Shown here one piece after another: positions 62,744 to 64,000 of a stretch of 64,000 nucleotides of DNA (positions are counted from its first letter, which is position 1; each line of letters starts with the position of its first letter). Where the stretch lies: positions 248,001 through 312,000 of the forward strand of contig NZ_CP177163.1 of the NCBI RefSeq assembly GCF_046736075.1, in the 5' to 3' direction. The notes beneath the pieces were generated by a model, which saw only the letters and a program-made list of their open reading frames with translations, made no database searches and was not told the DNA's origin. This DNA comes from Stenotrophomonas sp046736075 (GTDB lineage: Bacteria > Pseudomonadota > Gammaproteobacteria > Xanthomonadales > Xanthomonadaceae). The translations under genes were made by a program, and so were the position numbers.

Positions 62744-64000
62744 TCAGGGCGCCGGCCCGGTCGGCGGCAACACGCGCGGCTGCTGGTCGTACCACTCACG
62801 CGCGCCGGCCAGGTGCCACGTGCGCTGCTGGCCATCCAGCGCGATCCCCGCCCCCAGCACGCCCCAGCGTATGTAGAGGTTGCCGCGCCGCTGCGCCCTG
62901 GCAAGGTCGAGCCGCGCGCGCAGCGACAGGCGCTCGTTCTCGGCCTGCAGGTCATCCACCCACAACTCGCCACTGCGCCAGCGCAGTTGGCCGCTGGCCT
63001 GGACCTCGCCCGCATCCAGCAGGCCCAGCACCCAGCGCGGGTAGGCACTGCGTTCGGCGAACACGCCCAGCAACGGACCGGCATCGCGCAGGCGCAGATC
63101 GGCCTGCGCAGCAACCTCGAACGGTGCCGCCGCATCGATGTGGCCCTGGCGCAGCGCCACGGTGCCCCACCAGTTGGCCGGCGCGGTGGCGTCACCGACG
63201 CGGATGTTGCGCAGCTCCACCGTGGTACCGCCCACGTCGAACTGCCTGGCGTCGAAGTCGGCCCGCTGTACCCGTGCCTTCAACTGCGCGTCCCCGCGCA
63301 TCGCCATGCCGGCCACCTGCAGCTGCGCACCTCGACCGCGCAGGTCGGCGCGACCGGTACCCACCCGGCCGGCCGAATCCAGTTCGACATCGCCGCTGAG
63401 CAGGCCGGTGCCACCGAGCAGGCGCACGTTGTCGCCCCCCAGGTAGCGGTTGTAGGCGGTCAGGTCCGGCACCCGTGCATCGTTGAAGCGCAGGTGCGCA
63501 CGCATGCCGTCACGCAGCTGCTGCAGCCGCGCATCGCCGCGCAGGGTCAGGGCCATGTCGCGACCGTCGAACAGCAGTGCCTTCGGTGCGGCCGTCGGTG
63601 CCGCGCGGAAGCGGGGAATCGTCACGTCCAGCTGCGCCTGCGCGGGCGTGCCGGCCACGATGCTGCCGTGCGCGTTGGCGTCGCCCTGCAGGCGGACACC
63701 GGCCACCTCGGCCACCGCAGCCACCTGCGGGATATCCAGCGTACTGCCCGGCGCAAGCTGACCCTCGGCAATCTTCAGGCCGCCCTGGAGCAGACCGCCG
63801 CCATCCAGATGGAACCAGGGCTTGCGCACGAACAGGTCCGCGATCCAGTTCAGGGACTGGAACTTCCAGGCACCACTGACCTGCCCGGACAGCCGCGGCA
63901 GCAGATCCGCCGGCGCCTGGAACGGAATGCGGCGGCCGGTCACGCGCAGGTCCGCGTGCAGCTCACTGCCCGTCTCCGGGTCGCGTGGCAGCCGCGCCTG
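62744..64000 (-). CDS. Large envelope protein, AsmA/YhdP-like (partial)
   Basis: The frame is open from the right edge to its stop at 62744, giving the last ~418 residues. Repeating beta-strand units with Asp/Gly (LKIAEGQLAPGSTLDIPQVA; GLLSGDVELDSAGRVGTGRA; ATAPANWWGTVALRQGHIDA) resemble the long beta-groove lipid-transfer proteins of the AsmA/YhdP type. Family assignment is tentative and by pattern only. The N-terminus and promoter lie outside the window. Confidence 0.6.
   Translation of the reverse strand, partial: QARLPRDPETGSELHADLRVTGRRIPFQAPADLLPRLSGQVSGAWKFQSLNWIADLFVRKPWFHLDGGGLLQGGLKIAEGQLAPGSTLDIPQVAAVAEVAGVRLQGDANAHGSIVAGTPAQAQLDVTIPRFRAAPTAAPKALLFDGRDMALTLRGDARLQQLRDGMRAHLRFNDARVPDLTAYNRYLGGDNVRLLGGTGLLSGDVELDSAGRVGTGRADLRGRGAQLQVAGMAMRGDAQLKARVQRADFDARQFDVGGTTVELRNIRVGDATAPANWWGTVALRQGHIDAAAPFEVAAQADLRLRDAGPLLGVFAERSAYPRWVLGLLDAGEVQASGQLRWRSGELWVDDLQAENERLSLRARLDLARAQRRGNLYIRWGVLGAGIALDGQQRTWHLAGAREWYDQQPRVLPPTGPAP

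Overview
The window is a high-GC chromosomal segment that looks like a gammaproteobacterium of the Xanthomonadaceae (Stenotrophomonas/Xanthomonas relatives). This is inferred from the gene set: an imuA-imuB-dnaE2 mutagenesis cassette, a Clp/CRP-type site, an lldP-lldR-lldD-dld lactate block, a CocE/alpha-amino-acid-ester-hydrolase-like enzyme and a type VI secretion (T6SS) cluster with several vgrG genes. No rRNA, tRNA, CRISPR array, transposase or integrase was seen.

Region 1 (1-15695) is a T6SS core in two divergent blocks. Leftward: TPR lipoprotein, tssB, tssC, hcp, tssE, tssF, tssG, clpV/tssH, a small unknown gene and a vgrG cut by the window edge. Rightward: tssJ, tssK, tssL. tssM, tssA and a PAAR gene are not in view. 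A perfect TGTGA-N6-TCACA palindrome lies upstream of the first vgrG.

Region 2 (15801-33197) is the T6SS cargo region and the most unusual part. Two nearly identical vgrG genes, forming a 2.4 kb direct repeat, bracket a module made of a small beta-rich protein, a putative LAS/M15-type peptidoglycan peptidase effector and SEVEN tandem paralogous exported proteins with an 879/882 bp period. I read the seven as an immunity array. Sequences differ patchily among the copies, as gene conversion would produce. After the second of these vgrG genes comes a 727-residue effector (degenerate M23-like domain, EF-hand-like loop, GH19-like muramidase domain) and three exported small proteins, probably immunity or accessory proteins. 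Base composition drops visibly in the effector/immunity array.

Region 3 (33219-44823) is housekeeping and metabolic: DUF1543, an I78 inhibitor lipoprotein, the lactate block with two LldR-like operators before lldP, a VOC protein, an MgtC-like protein, and a divergent SDR / old-yellow-enzyme pair followed by a CocE-type hydrolase.

Region 4 (44926-64000) holds an MFS/LysR divergent pair with a perfect operator-like palindrome, a GH3 glucosidase with an odd N-terminal domain, an HxlR/MFS pair with two matching 19-bp operator-like repeats, the SOS cassette imuA-imuB-dnaE2 with a LexA-like box, a PLP-linked pair (PtsJ-like MocR regulator and YggS), a glutamine amidotransferase, a LysR regulator and a large envelope protein running off the right edge.

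How the genes work together: region 1 builds the sheath, tube, baseplate and recycling ATPase, while region 2 supplies spike variants, toxins aimed at peptidoglycan in the target periplasm, and exported proteins likely to protect the producer and possibly to resist rival effectors. Functional calls rest on reading the translated sequence by eye. No database search was run.
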